Source: Rodentibacter pneumotropicus DSM 21403 (GTDB taxonomy: Bacteria > Pseudomonadota > Gammaproteobacteria > Enterobacterales > Pasteurellaceae). Taken from it: a stretch of DNA of 64,000 nt. Positions 37,366-46,369 of the stretch are shown here, piece after piece. The stretch's first letter is position 1, and each line of letters starts with the position of its first letter. The notes under the pieces are model-generated. The model was not told where the DNA came from. It was given only the letters and a program-made list of their open reading frames with translations, and did no database searches. The stretch is from assembly GCF_000379905.1 (NCBI RefSeq), contig NZ_KB904041.1, forward strand, positions 166,351 through 230,350, written 5' to 3'. The position numbers were made by a program, and so were the translations under genes.

Positions 37366-37493
37366 GACATATAATATTTAGTGACGTGGTAACTCGTTTA
37401 ATATACGTGTTTTAAATTAATTTTTCCAGCTGATTTTTACAATATACATAAATATGAGATAATGCGGTCAATTTTACTAATGAGAAATCGCCA

Positions 37494-39257
37494 GTGAGTT
37501 CATCTTTTTTTCAAGAACAATTCCTTAATTGGGAATCGCTACAACCCCAATTAGGCTATACTGAACAACCCACTCAACCCCTTGATTTTTGGGCATTACA
37601 GCCGAATGCTAAAAATGCCCTTTCTTTGTTTTTGCGTAACCCACATCGTTCCCTCATGGTGCTAAAAGCAGATGATCAGATCGATTATGCTGTCTTGCTT
37701 ATGCCGCTAGTACGAAAAATGCTACCCCAAGTGCGGTTGATTTTTGGGGTAAATTATATTGTGGAACAGGGGGATTCTTTTTCATTTCCTCGGATAGTGG
37801 TTGAGCCGGCACAATCTTTAGAAGATAATTTCTCTGCTTCAGGCGAGGTGGTAACTGCATTATATTGCGATCAATTTCAGCTCTTTGGTAGTGTGAAAGT
37901 GCACCCGGGTTCGCAAGATATTCAACTTCATCCGGGATTAATTCACCGTGCTAATGGAGGCGTATTGATTTTGAGCGCTTCAACATTATTGGCACAATTT
38001 GATTTGTGGCAGCGTTTAAAACATATTTTACAAACCAAACGATTCGATTGGTATTCTGCACATCCCTTTAAAACATTACCTTGTGAAATCCCAAGCTATC
38101 CGCTTGATACCAAAGTGATTGTATTAGGCAATCGTACGGAACTTGCTACCTTAGGTGAGTTGGAAGAAAATTTGTACAATTTTGCAGATTATGCCGAAAT
38201 TGAAAGTTATCTTTCAGTGGCCGATATCAATGAACAAAAAAATTGGGTAGGTTATGTCCATGGTTTAGCAGAAGAAAATCACTTAGCTTTAGATTTTTCT
38301 GCATTGCATAAATTGTATCAATTTCTTGTGAGAGAAAGTGAGAATCGATTTTTAATTAATACTTCACCTACGATATTGAAGAATATATTGCTTAATACTG
38401 CAACACTTGCACAAAAAACATCACTAAGTGCGGTTGATTTTGAAGCATTTTTTCAACAGCAAAGAACACAACACGGTTTTTTAAAAGAACAAACCTATGC
38501 CGATATTCTCAATGAACAGGTGTATGTAGAAACAGCAGGTGAAATTGTCGGGCAGATTAATGGCTTATCGGTGATTGAATACCCCGGTACACCGGTAGTA
38601 TTTGGTGAACCTTCACGCATTAGTTGTGTGGTGCAATTTGGTGAAGGGGAAGTGGTGGACGTAGAACGTAAAAATGAGCTTGCCGGAAATTTACACGGTA
38701 AAGGAATGATGATTGCGCAAGCCTGCCTATCGAATATTTTAGAATTACCTTCACAACTACCATTCTCCGCCTCTCTTGTTTTTGAACAATCTTATGGTGA
38801 AATTGATGGAGACAGTGCATCGCTGGCAATTTTTTGCGTACTTGTCAGTGCATTGGCTGAATTACCTTTACCGCAGCATATTGCAGTAACCGGTTCGATT
38901 GATCAATTTGGGCTTGTTCATGCGGTAGGCGGTGTAAACGATAAAATTGAGGGATTTTTCACCATTTGCCAACGGCGAGGGCTTACCGGAAAGCAAGGGG
39001 TAATTATTCCGGCAACAACCATTCAGCAGTTGAGTCTTTCCGATGAAGTAGTAAGTGCGGTCAAAAATGGCGAGTTTTTTATTTTTCCGGTAGAAGATAT
39101 TTATCAAACCTGTGAATTGATTTTCCAACGTGATCTATTGGAAGAAGAAAATAAAATTTACGAAGATCGCAAAATGCCGATTTCCCGCCTAATCCAACGG
39201 AGAATTGATTTTCGTGCAGAACCACCGAAAAAAGGTCTGTTGAATTTTTTCAGATAG
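37494..39257 (+). CDS. Lon-family ATP-independent-type protease (YcbZ-like)
   Basis: A 587-residue protein starting at GTG 37494. The N-terminal two thirds is a degenerate AAA+ region without a clear Walker A. The C-terminal Lon protease domain (about 340-560) has catalytic Ser in EIDGDSASLA and Lys in GGVNDKIEGFF. This matches YcbZ/LonH-type proteins of unknown substrate. Its partner fabA follows after 185 bases behind a terminator. The coding region carries three exact uptake signals (about 37730, 38427 and 39054), a high density. Confidence 0.9.
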   Translation: MSSSFFQEQFLNWESLQPQLGYTEQPTQPLDFWALQPNAKNALSLFLRNPHRSLMVLKADDQIDYAVLLMPLVRKMLPQVRLIFGVNYIVEQGDSFSFPRIVVEPAQSLEDNFSASGEVVTALYCDQFQLFGSVKVHPGSQDIQLHPGLIHRANGGVLILSASTLLAQFDLWQRLKHILQTKRFDWYSAHPFKTLPCEIPSYPLDTKVIVLGNRTELATLGELEENLYNFADYAEIESYLSVADINEQKNWVGYVHGLAEENHLALDFSALHKLYQFLVRESENRFLINTSPTILKNILLNTATLAQKTSLSAVDFEAFFQQQRTQHGFLKEQTYADILNEQVYVETAGEIVGQINGLSVIEYPGTPVVFGEPSRISCVVQFGEGEVVDVERKNELAGNLHGKGMMIAQACLSNILELPSQLPFSASLVFEQSYGEIDGDSASLAIFCVLVSALAELPLPQHIAVTGSIDQFGLVHAVGGVNDKIEGFFTICQRRGLTGKQGVIIPATTIQQLSLSDEVVSAVKNGEFFIFPVEDIYQTCELIFQRDLLEEENKIYEDRKMPISRLIQRRIDFRAEPPKKGLLNFFR

Positions 39258-39267
39258 TTACAGGTTA

Positions 39268-39298
39268 AAGAGCGAACAAATGTTCGCTCTTCTTTTTT
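39268..39298 (+). terminator. Terminator after the Lon-like gene
   Basis: AAGAGCGAACA (39268-39278) pairs with TGTTCGCTCTT (39281-39291) and is followed by CTTTTTTAT. Confidence 0.9.
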
Positions 39299-39328
39299 AT
39301 ATAATGCTCCATAGTTCAGTTATTAGGA

Positions 39329-39345
39329 AACTGATCGGACAAGTT
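39329..39345 (+). promoter_or_regulatory. FadR box (and possible FabR box) upstream of fabA
   Basis: AACTGATCGGACAAGTT (39329-39345) agrees with the 17-base FadR palindrome at all but two positions. Just after it, AGCTAACAAGTGTTTTCT (39348-39365) is a weaker dyad in the place where FabR binds in E. coli. FadR activates and FabR represses fabA. Confidence 0.65.
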
Positions 39346-39442
39346 CAGCTAACAAGTGTTTTCTATTTACAGTCTTTCTTATTCCTTTTAGAATGCTTAG
39401 CCTCAGTGATTTACTGGAATAAAATAAATTAAGGGAAGAAAA

Positions 39443-39976
39443 ATGCAAAACACTTGTACACCAAATAAAAAAGAAAGTTACAGTTATGAAGATTTGCTGG
39501 CATCCGGTCGTGGTGAGCTATTTGGTGTTGAGGGGCCACAACTCCCCGCCCCAACAATGTTAATGATGGATCGTATTGTGAAAATGACGGAAGACGGCGG
39601 CACTTTCGGAAAAGGCTATATTGAGGCAGAATTGGATATTCATCCGGATTTACCTTTTTTTAGCTGCCATTTTATTGGCGATCCGGTGATGCCGGGATGT
39701 TTAGGTTTAGATGCTATGTGGCAGTTGGTCGGCTTTTTTCTAGGCTGGATCGGCGGTAAAGGAAAAGGTCGTGCATTAGGTGTAGGGGAAGTCAAATTTA
39801 CCGGTCAGGTTTTACCCACAGCAAAAAAAGTGATTTACCGGATTAATATGAAGCGGGTGATTAATCGTAAATTAGTCATGGGAATGGCAGACGGTGAAGT
39901 CGAAGTCGATGGACGGATTATTTATACCGCAACGGATTTGAAAGTCGGATTGTTTCAAGACACTTCTGCTTTTTAA
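39443..39976 (+). CDS. fabA: 3-hydroxydecanoyl-ACP dehydratase/isomerase FabA
   Basis: A 177-residue hot-dog enzyme. His76 in [10 protein letters not shown] and Asp90 in [12 protein letters not shown], 14 residues apart, form the active site. The latter helix is specific to FabA rather than FabZ. It dehydrates 3-hydroxydecanoyl-ACP and isomerises the product, starting unsaturated fatty-acid synthesis. It is a single-gene unit with its own control region and terminator. Confidence 0.98.
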   Translation: MQNTCTPNKKESYSYEDLLASGRGELFGVEGPQLPAPTMLMMDRIVKMTEDGGTFGKGYIEAELDIHPDLPFFSCHFIGDPVMPGCLGLDAMWQLVGFFLGWIGGKGKGRALGVGEVKFTGQVLPTAKKVIYRINMKRVINRKLVMGMADGEVEVDGRIIYTATDLKVGLFQDTSAF

Positions 39977-40043
39977 TGATGAGTAGCCGACAAAAATATT
40001 AGTCGTAGCAGTTTAAAAAACGGGATATGCGTAATTAATTTTT

Positions 40044-40072
40044 AGGGACAGGTTGATTGCTTGTCCCTTTTT
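40044..40072. terminator. Terminator between fabA and ybaK
   Basis: AGGGACA (40044-40050) pairs with TGTCCCT (40062-40068), followed by TTTTT. The two flanking genes converge here. Confidence 0.75.
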
Positions 40073-40079
40073 ATTGTTC

Positions 40080-40559
40080 TTATTCTTCATCAATGATATC
40101 CACGAACTTGGCATTCAATAAATTTGCCAAATCTTTGGGAGCAAGTTCTACACTTAATCCTCGCTTTCCTCCCGAAACATAAATGGTGTCAAATTCAAGT
40201 GCGGTTGAATTTATCACTGTTTTTAGCCGTTTCTTTTGCCCAAGAGGGCTAATTCCTCCTACTAAATATCCACTGCTTTTTTGAGCAAAATCTTTGTCTG
40301 CCATTTCTACTTTTTTGACATCAACTGCTTTGGCGGCTTTTTTTAAATTCAACATATTAGATGTAGGTAAAACAAAGCAGGCGAGCTTTTTTTGATCGCC
40401 ATTTTCGGCGACAAGTAAGGTTTTGAAGGAACGATGGGGATCGATACCTAATTTTTCTGCAGCCTCATCACCAAAATGGATATTATTTGGGTCATGCTCA
40501 TAAGTATGAAGGGTAAAAGGAATTTTCTGTTTTTTGAGTAAATCGATTGCAGGTGTCAT
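40080..40559 (-). CDS. ybaK: Cys-tRNA(Pro) deacylase YbaK
   Basis: The 159-residue protein matches Yba[21 protein letters not shown], conserved Lys in [23 protein letters not shown], and the C-terminal ISVSGG-like strand [15 protein letters not shown]. It hydrolyses Cys-tRNA(Pro), a ProRS mischarging product. Divergent from the next gene, with only 57 bases between the starts. Confidence 0.95.
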   Translation of the reverse strand: MTPAIDLLKKQKIPFTLHTYEHDPNNIHFGDEAAEKLGIDPHRSFKTLLVAENGDQKKLACFVLPTSNMLNLKKAAKAVDVKKVEMADKDFAQKSSGYLVGGISPLGQKKRLKTVINSTALEFDTIYVSGGKRGLSVELAPKDLANLLNAKFVDIIDEE

Positions 40560-40616
40560 TTTATTTCTAGCCCTTTTTTTGTAGAATAGACCGCTTATTT
40601 TATAGCGGAGAAAAAA

Positions 40617-41570
40617 ATGGATGCAAGCCTAAATATTGCCATTGCGGCAGAATTTGAATTATGTGAGAAAATTGCTGAAGCCCTTGAGGAAAGTAGATTT
40701 GCAATCGGTAAATTGTCAATTGTAGAAATTTATCCTTTTGATGAGGAACAAGGCGTTCGTTTTAACAATAAAAGTGTTGTGCAATGTTCGCCGGAAAAAG
40801 TGGATTGGTCCGAGATTAATTATCTTTTTTTTGCAGGTGATGTTGAACAATTAACCTCCGTTGCGATTGCCGCTGAAAGTGGCTGTGTCATTATTGATAT
40901 GAAAGGCATATGCGCTGCACTTTCCGATGTGCCGGTTGTTGTACCCACAATTAATGAGGGCGATTTAGTTGAATTAAGACAACGTAACATTGTCAGCTTG
41001 CCGGATCCTCAAGTTAGTCAGCTTGCTTTGGCGATTTCTCCGTTACTACAAACAACCAATATCACACAAATTTTCACGACATCTTTGCTTCCTGCTTCTT
41101 ATCAAAACGGTGAAACTGTCAATAAACTTGCGGGACAAACGGCACGTTTATTGAATGGTATTCCGTTAGATGAAGAGGAAAAACGTTTAGCATTTGACGT
41201 TTATCCACAAAAAACAATGGCACTGTCAGCACAATTTCAAAAGATTTTTCCTCAATGTAACTCGGTGATCTTTCATGTCGTGCAAGTGCCGGTATTTTAC
41301 GGAATGGCGCAAAAAGTGACCGCACTTTGGGATTATGAGACGGATTTTCAACAGCAAGATAATGAACTTATACAATATCATGATATGAATATCACACCGG
41401 TAATAAATGGTGAACAAGAAAGTGGTGAAACACAGGTAAAATTACATATCAATCCGTTAAGTGCGGTTGAAAACGGTATTGAATTTTGGACGGTTGCAGA
41501 CGAGCAGCGTTTTAATCTCGCTCATCTTTCAGTGAAATTACTCGAAGCGATTTATCATCAAGGTTATTAA
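40617..41570 (+). CDS. usg: USG-1/Asd-like protein lacking the catalytic cysteine
   Basis: A 317-residue aspartate-semialdehyde-dehydrogenase-fold protein. The dimerisation domain is clear ([32 protein letters not shown]). The segment that should carry the active-site GNCST instead reads [12 protein letters not shown], so the acyl-enzyme cysteine is absent and dehydrogenase activity is unlikely. This is the USG-1 branch of unknown function. Its usual neighbour truA is not here. A purine permease gene follows after 15 bases and may share the transcript. Confidence 0.85.
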   Translation: MDASLNIAIAAEFELCEKIAEALEESRFAIGKLSIVEIYPFDEEQGVRFNNKSVVQCSPEKVDWSEINYLFFAGDVEQLTSVAIAAESGCVIIDMKGICAALSDVPVVVPTINEGDLVELRQRNIVSLPDPQVSQLALAISPLLQTTNITQIFTTSLLPASYQNGETVNKLAGQTARLLNGIPLDEEEKRLAFDVYPQKTMALSAQFQKIFPQCNSVIFHVVQVPVFYGMAQKVTALWDYETDFQQQDNELIQYHDMNITPVINGEQESGETQVKLHINPLSAVENGIEFWTVADEQRFNLAHLSVKLLEAIYHQGY

Positions 41571-41585
41571 TTTTAAGGAACAATT

Positions 41586-42881
41586 ATGTTAGAACGACTT
41601 TTCAAATTGCGTGAAAAAGGCTCGAATACGAAAACCGAAATTATCGCTGGTATCACTACCTTTTTTACCATGGTTTATATTGTATTTGTGAACCCGTCAA
41701 TTTTGGGAGATGCGGGGATGGATAAACAGGTTGTGTTTGTCACCACCTGTTTAATTGCCGGCATTGGTACGATGGCGATGGGGCTATTCAGTAACCTGCC
41801 TATCGCTCTTGCACCTGCAATGGGATTGAATGCCTTCTTTGCTTATGTAGTCGTTGGAAAATTGGGCTATTCTTGGGAAATCGGAATGGGAACAATTTTT
41901 TGGGGTTCTGTTGGTTTATTCGTGCTGACGCTTTTTCAAATTCGTTATTGGTTAATGGCGTCCATTCCGTTAAGTATTCGCGTGGGAATTGGTGCAGGGA
42001 TTGGTTTTTTCATTGCTTTGATTGGTTTTAAAAATATGGGGCTTGTGGTGGCGAACCCCGCTACATTAGTAGCACTGGGGGATCTGCATGATCCTAAAGT
42101 TCTACTTGGTGTACTGGGTTTTTTCATTATTGTTGTATTGGCTGCCCGTAATATTTTTTCCGGTGTATTGATTTCCATTGCAGTTGTAACGGGGCTTACC
42201 CTTTGGTTGGATGAAACGGTGATGTTCCAAGGGATTATTTCTATGCCACCGGCATTAGACACCGTGGTTGGTAAAGTCGATATTGCGGGCGCATTAGATA
42301 CCGCATTGCTCGGCATTATTTTTTCATTTTTATTAGTCAATTTATTTGATTCTTCCGGAACATTATTAGGTGTGACGGATAAAGCCGGCATTAGTGATGA
42401 AAAAGGGCGTTTCCCAAAAATGAAACAAGCTTTATTGGTTGATAGTATCAGTGCGGTAGGTGGCTCTTATATTGGTACTTCTGCAATTAGTACTTATATT
42501 GAAAGCGGTGCGGGTGTTTCTGTAGGGGGACGTACGGGATTGACTGCTGTGACAGTCGGCCTGTTATTTTTACTGACGATTTTTTTCTCGCCGCTCACCG
42601 CCGTCGTGCCAACTTATGCTACCGCCGGTGCATTGGTTTATGTGGGGATTTTAATGGCATCCAGCTTAATTCGTGTATCTTGGGATGATTTAACGGAGGC
42701 CACACCGGCATTTATTACCGCAGCCATGATGCCTTTCACATATTCCATCACGGAAGGGATCGCCTTTGGTTTTATCAGCTACTGTATTATGAAAACCTGT
42801 ACCGGTCGTATTAAGGAAATCAATGCACCGGTTTGGGTGGTTTCCCTTTTATTTATTGCGAAATTTGTTTGGGTGGGATAA
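41586..42881 (+). CDS. NCS2-family purine permease (AzgA/GhxP/AdeP subgroup)
   Basis: A 431-residue membrane protein of about 12-14 helices. The family motifs are AGITTFFTMVYIVFVNPSIL at the N-terminus, PAMGLNAFFAYVVV, and GTSAISTYIESGAGVSVGGR in the substrate region. Members of this subgroup import adenine, guanine or hypoxanthine with protons. The precise purine cannot be told from sequence by eye. Confidence 0.93.
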   Translation: MLERLFKLREKGSNTKTEIIAGITTFFTMVYIVFVNPSILGDAGMDKQVVFVTTCLIAGIGTMAMGLFSNLPIALAPAMGLNAFFAYVVVGKLGYSWEIGMGTIFWGSVGLFVLTLFQIRYWLMASIPLSIRVGIGAGIGFFIALIGFKNMGLVVANPATLVALGDLHDPKVLLGVLGFFIIVVLAARNIFSGVLISIAVVTGLTLWLDETVMFQGIISMPPALDTVVGKVDIAGALDTALLGIIFSFLLVNLFDSSGTLLGVTDKAGISDEKGRFPKMKQALLVDSISAVGGSYIGTSAISTYIESGAGVSVGGRTGLTAVTVGLLFLLTIFFSPLTAVVPTYATAGALVYVGILMASSLIRVSWDDLTEATPAFITAAMMPFTYSITEGIAFGFISYCIMKTCTGRIKEINAPVWVVSLLFIAKFVWVG

Positions 42882-42887
42882 TTTTAT

Positions 42888-42912
42888 GGGCGAGCGAAAG
42901 TTCGCCCTTTTT
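42888..42912 (+). terminator. Terminator after the purine permease gene
   Basis: GGGCGA (42888-42893) pairs with TCGCCC (42902-42907), followed by TTTTT. Confidence 0.75.
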
Positions 42913-42941
42913 GTATTTGAAAGAAAACTAAGAGAGTTATT

Positions 42942-43298
42942 ATGCAGAATATTCTTTTCATTATTCATTCTTCGCCTTATGGGGATGAACATTTTTTTAG
43001 TGCATTACGCCTTGCTTTGCAGTTACAAGAAAAGCATAAAAGTGCGGTCAATTTGAAATTATTTTTAATGTCCGATGCGGTGAGCGGGGCATTGGCAAAA
43101 CAAAATCCGGCGGAAGGGTATCATTTACAACAAATGTTAGAAATTTTAACCTCACAGGGGGCGACCGTAAAACTTTGCAAAACCTGTACCAATGCAAGGG
43201 GTATAACGGATTTATCTTTGACGGAAGGGGTAGAAATCGGCACATTGGCAGAGCTTGCCGATTGGACGATAGAAGCGGATAAAGTGCTAAATTTTTAA
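42942..43298 (+). CDS. ychN: YchN-like DsrE/F-family protein
   Basis: A 118-residue DsrE-fold protein: SSPYGDEHFFSALRLALQLQ, FLMSDAVSGALA, and the cysteine-bearing loop KLCKTCTNARGI at about 78-90, where DsrE/TusD relatives hold sulfur. YchN forms hexamers. Its role in sulfur transfer is not established. GAGAG precedes the start, and a terminator follows. Confidence 0.85.
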   Translation: MQNILFIIHSSPYGDEHFFSALRLALQLQEKHKSAVNLKLFLMSDAVSGALAKQNPAEGYHLQQMLEILTSQGATVKLCKTCTNARGITDLSLTEGVEIGTLAELADWTIEADKVLNF

Positions 43299-43305
43299 GA
43301 AATGA

Positions 43306-43336
43306 AATGGCTTACGAGGTAAGCCATTATTTTTTT
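43306..43336. terminator. Terminator between ychN and ynbE
   Basis: AATGGCTTAC (43306-43315) pairs with GTAAGCCATT (43319-43328) and runs into ATTTTTTT on the plus strand. It ends at the ynbE stop codon, so it also marks the end of the converging minus-strand unit. Confidence 0.85.
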
Positions 43337-43530
43337 CCATGTTCTCCTACCACAGTCCTCGTTTTTTCATCCATTGTGACATTAATATTATGATCCACCA
43401 CCACATTCATATTAATTGTGATGCCTTCTTTTGGTGTATCAAGCTGAATGGTGGGGGTACAGCTTGTCAGCAAGCTAAACGCAGCTAAAAGAAATAAAAA
43501 GTGCGGTCGATTTTTAAGGTGTTTTTTCAT
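43327..43530 (-). CDS. ynbE: YnbE-like lipoprotein
   Basis: A 67-residue precursor with a lipobox LLTSC (Cys24) after a hydrophobic signal, then TPTIQLDTPKEGITINMNVV, diagnostic of YnbE. The start lies inside the 3' end of ydbH (17-base overlap). YnbE with YdbH is implicated in phospholipid movement between the envelope membranes in E. coli. The usual third gene, ydbL, is not present downstream. Confidence 0.88.
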   Translation of the reverse strand: MKKHLKNRPHFLFLLAAFSLLTSCTPTIQLDTPKEGITINMNVVVDHNINVTMDEKTRTVVGEHGKK

Positions 43531-46235
43531 GTTCTAAATTTTGGTAAAGCCGATATTGTAAATTTTGTTCAAACTGAGCGCCGTAGTCAATCATATTCCA
43601 TAATTCAAACATATTTTCTTGGTGATTATAGTTCAATGTAATAGGGTTATGCGTCGGGTTATTTACGTTGAAGCCTTTAATTGTAGCACGTAAATTCATT
43701 TGCCCGTTCGGGGTGAGATTAATACTCGCATGGGTGTTTTGTAGTTCCATTTCTTTTAATAAATCAACCAGAATGCTTTCGGTCAAACCGCCTTTTTTTA
43801 GCCCTTTAGCTACCTCATCATTCAATTTAATTCGCATTTTATCGGCTTGTTGTAATGTCCCGCCACAAATTAAACAGGCGGAATGATTGAGCCAAAAAGG
43901 CAAGGCTGCATTGACACGTCCTTCCAAATGAACTTGATTATATTGCGCCATTTCCATCACGCGTCGGAGATCAATATTATGAAATTTTAGCGTCGCAATT
44001 TTATGTTGCGGCAAATTCAGTTTGTCTATGGTTAATTCACCGTCAAATAAACCGATTCTCACATTACTCAGGGTGAGCGGTTTTGCCCTAGAATTAGGAT
44101 AAGTGCCGGATAAATTAAATACGGCATCATTCAGGAATAATGCCCCTTTACGCATATTACGAACAGAAACCTTAATCGGATTTTTAGTGGAATTTTGTAA
44201 AGCATTATTTTGATAATTAAGTGGGAAACGAATGTCTAAATCTTCAATTTCACCATCAGGAAAGGAAAGACCGACATGATAAAGTTGTAGATTCCCTTTC
44301 ATCGTAATCCCTTTTTGATCAATATTGAAATTGCCGATGCCTTTAATATGTCCATTATGGATTAACCAGCCCCATTGTTGAGGAAAAAGCGATTGGAATA
44401 TGCTTGCCGATTGTTTTTTCCAACTGATTTTTCCTATTAACTTTTGATTTTCATAACGGGCGAGCAGATCAATCGGACCTAATGTACCCGCCTTTAAATC
44501 ACCGGCAATATTAAAACGTTCAATACTTTCCCCATCAATACCAACAGCAAAAACAGGTTGAGTGAAACCGCCGCCGTAATCAAAGGCAATCTGATCGCTC
44601 TTGATTTGCAACAAACCTCGAATATGGGATTTTTCATAATCCCAACGTAAACGATCTTTTAATTCTAACGAGAGAGGCGCTATGGTTATGCCGTTTGTTT
44701 GAATCTTATCAGAATGGGCAGTGAGTTGATTTAATTCAATATGATCCCCTTGCCAAAATCCGATACCTTGTAGTTTGATCGGTGTTTTTAAGGTATTCGA
44801 ATAGGCGTTACCATTAATTGTCCAATCCCAACGGTTATCAGCATTCAGTTCGGCATCGCGTAATTTTTGTTGTGGATCACGTAATTCAAAGACGGTTTTG
44901 ATCCCTGCAATAAATTCGTCCGCTTGTCCGTCCAGTTTTAAATCAATGCCGGAAAATTGTGGCGTAAAACCTTGTAATGTTGCCTGTAATCGCCCATTTA
45001 AGCCGTATTTACCAATTTGAATATGATCTAATGGCAAACGAACGTGAATATTGGTGTCTTGTTGTTGATTATCCATTTTGAAAATAGAGCCTTCGTTAAA
45101 ACGAAGTAAGGGGTTATCAAACGAACCGCTGAGATGATAACTTAAATTCGTGTGTGCAACCGTATTGTTCACCGCGCGTTTTTAAATTAAAATGGATCTG
45201 ATCTTGTTTTTCTCCCCCTCCAATTTCGCCATTTTCGCCGGAAATTACAATCTCGCCTTTACCATACTCACCAAAGGTTTGTACGATTATGTTGGTATCA
45301 ATACCAAAGGGAAGCCAGCCTTTTTGTGGTGTGCGTAACGACAAGCCTAAAAATCCTTTAATAGGTTGATAACCGTCAAACGTCCAATAAAATGTTCCCC
45401 AAGAAATTTCCAGACCGTTCTGAGTAAAAATAAACGGCACGTCCAATAATGGTGATTTTCGTGCAAGATCTTGTGCCTTAATCACGCCATTTTCTCCTTC
45501 CCAAGACAATCTTGCTTCTCCGTTATTGACGGAAAAATGAGGGTTTTGCCATGTTAAGATAATTTCTCCTTTTGGCTGTATCCGGAGAATTTCATCATTT
45601 AATTGAAGGTTAAAATGTGACTGATAAGATTGTTTTTCTTCCGGTTGATAATCGATTTTCCCCCGCCAAATAAAGTGATTATCCTGAGAGGAAAGGGTGG
45701 ATTGGTGCTGTAATATTAATCCTTTGTCATTTTGGGCGGATAAATTCAGCTGAAATTGATCGTGGTTACCATTTGCCGTTGCGGAAATATCGGCATTGAG
45801 AATATCCTGAAAAACAGGCGGAACAAGATTGTTAGCATTTGAGAGTTGAAGTTGCTTAATATTAATTTCAAAGGTCGGCATTGTCGCAAAAAGTGCGGTC
45901 AATTTTATCGATGTTTTGTCATAACGGCTTGGCATAGTTTGAATACAGGCGTAATCGACCACTGCATTTTCAACCGCTAAATGGGGAGAAAACCAACCAT
46001 TAAGTTGAATATCATGTAGCTCTGCCAGCGTGCATTTTTCTGAATTTACTTGCAAAGTAGGGAGTTTTAATCCTTCACTATTTATCGTCCAATCGGATAA
46101 TTGCACGGAATAATCCGGCGCCAAGAAATAATTGACCGTACGCTCGATTTGTTTTGGTGAAATCCACCATGGCAAAGAAATCATTCCGATTAAAAGCATC
46201 AATGCCAACAAGGCACAACCACGACCCTTTCGCAT
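43514..46235 (-). pseudogene. ydbH: ydbH (AsmA-like envelope lipid-transfer protein), frameshifted
   Basis: Two overlapping frames together cover a normal YdbH. The first (46235-45117) has an N-terminal membrane anchor and 350 residues of beta-rich periplasmic sequence, ending abnormally after HFNLKTR. The second, in the next frame, continues AVNNTVAHTNLSYHLSGSFD to the stop at 43514. The break is at an A5 run on the coding strand (45179-45183). Removing one A restores an uninterrupted frame of about 906 residues, near the 880 typical of YdbH. YdbH is a bridge-like AsmA-clan protein between inner and outer membrane. It may be a pseudogene, a slippage site, or a sequencing error. Confidence 0.85.
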
Positions 46236-46369
46236 ATTTCCTCAATTATCCTGTTTTTTAGCGGCTTATTGTAACCGAAATAATCGTCATTAAAAAATTA
46301 CTTAATACATAGCCAAAGCGATAATTCCCCCCTAAAATAGTGTCTATTTAATCCCTCATTTGCGAAACT

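Noticed and set aside
45117-45172. Two separate genes in the ydbH region
   Set aside because: The frames join at a homopolymer and together make one YdbH; the second frame has no start signal.
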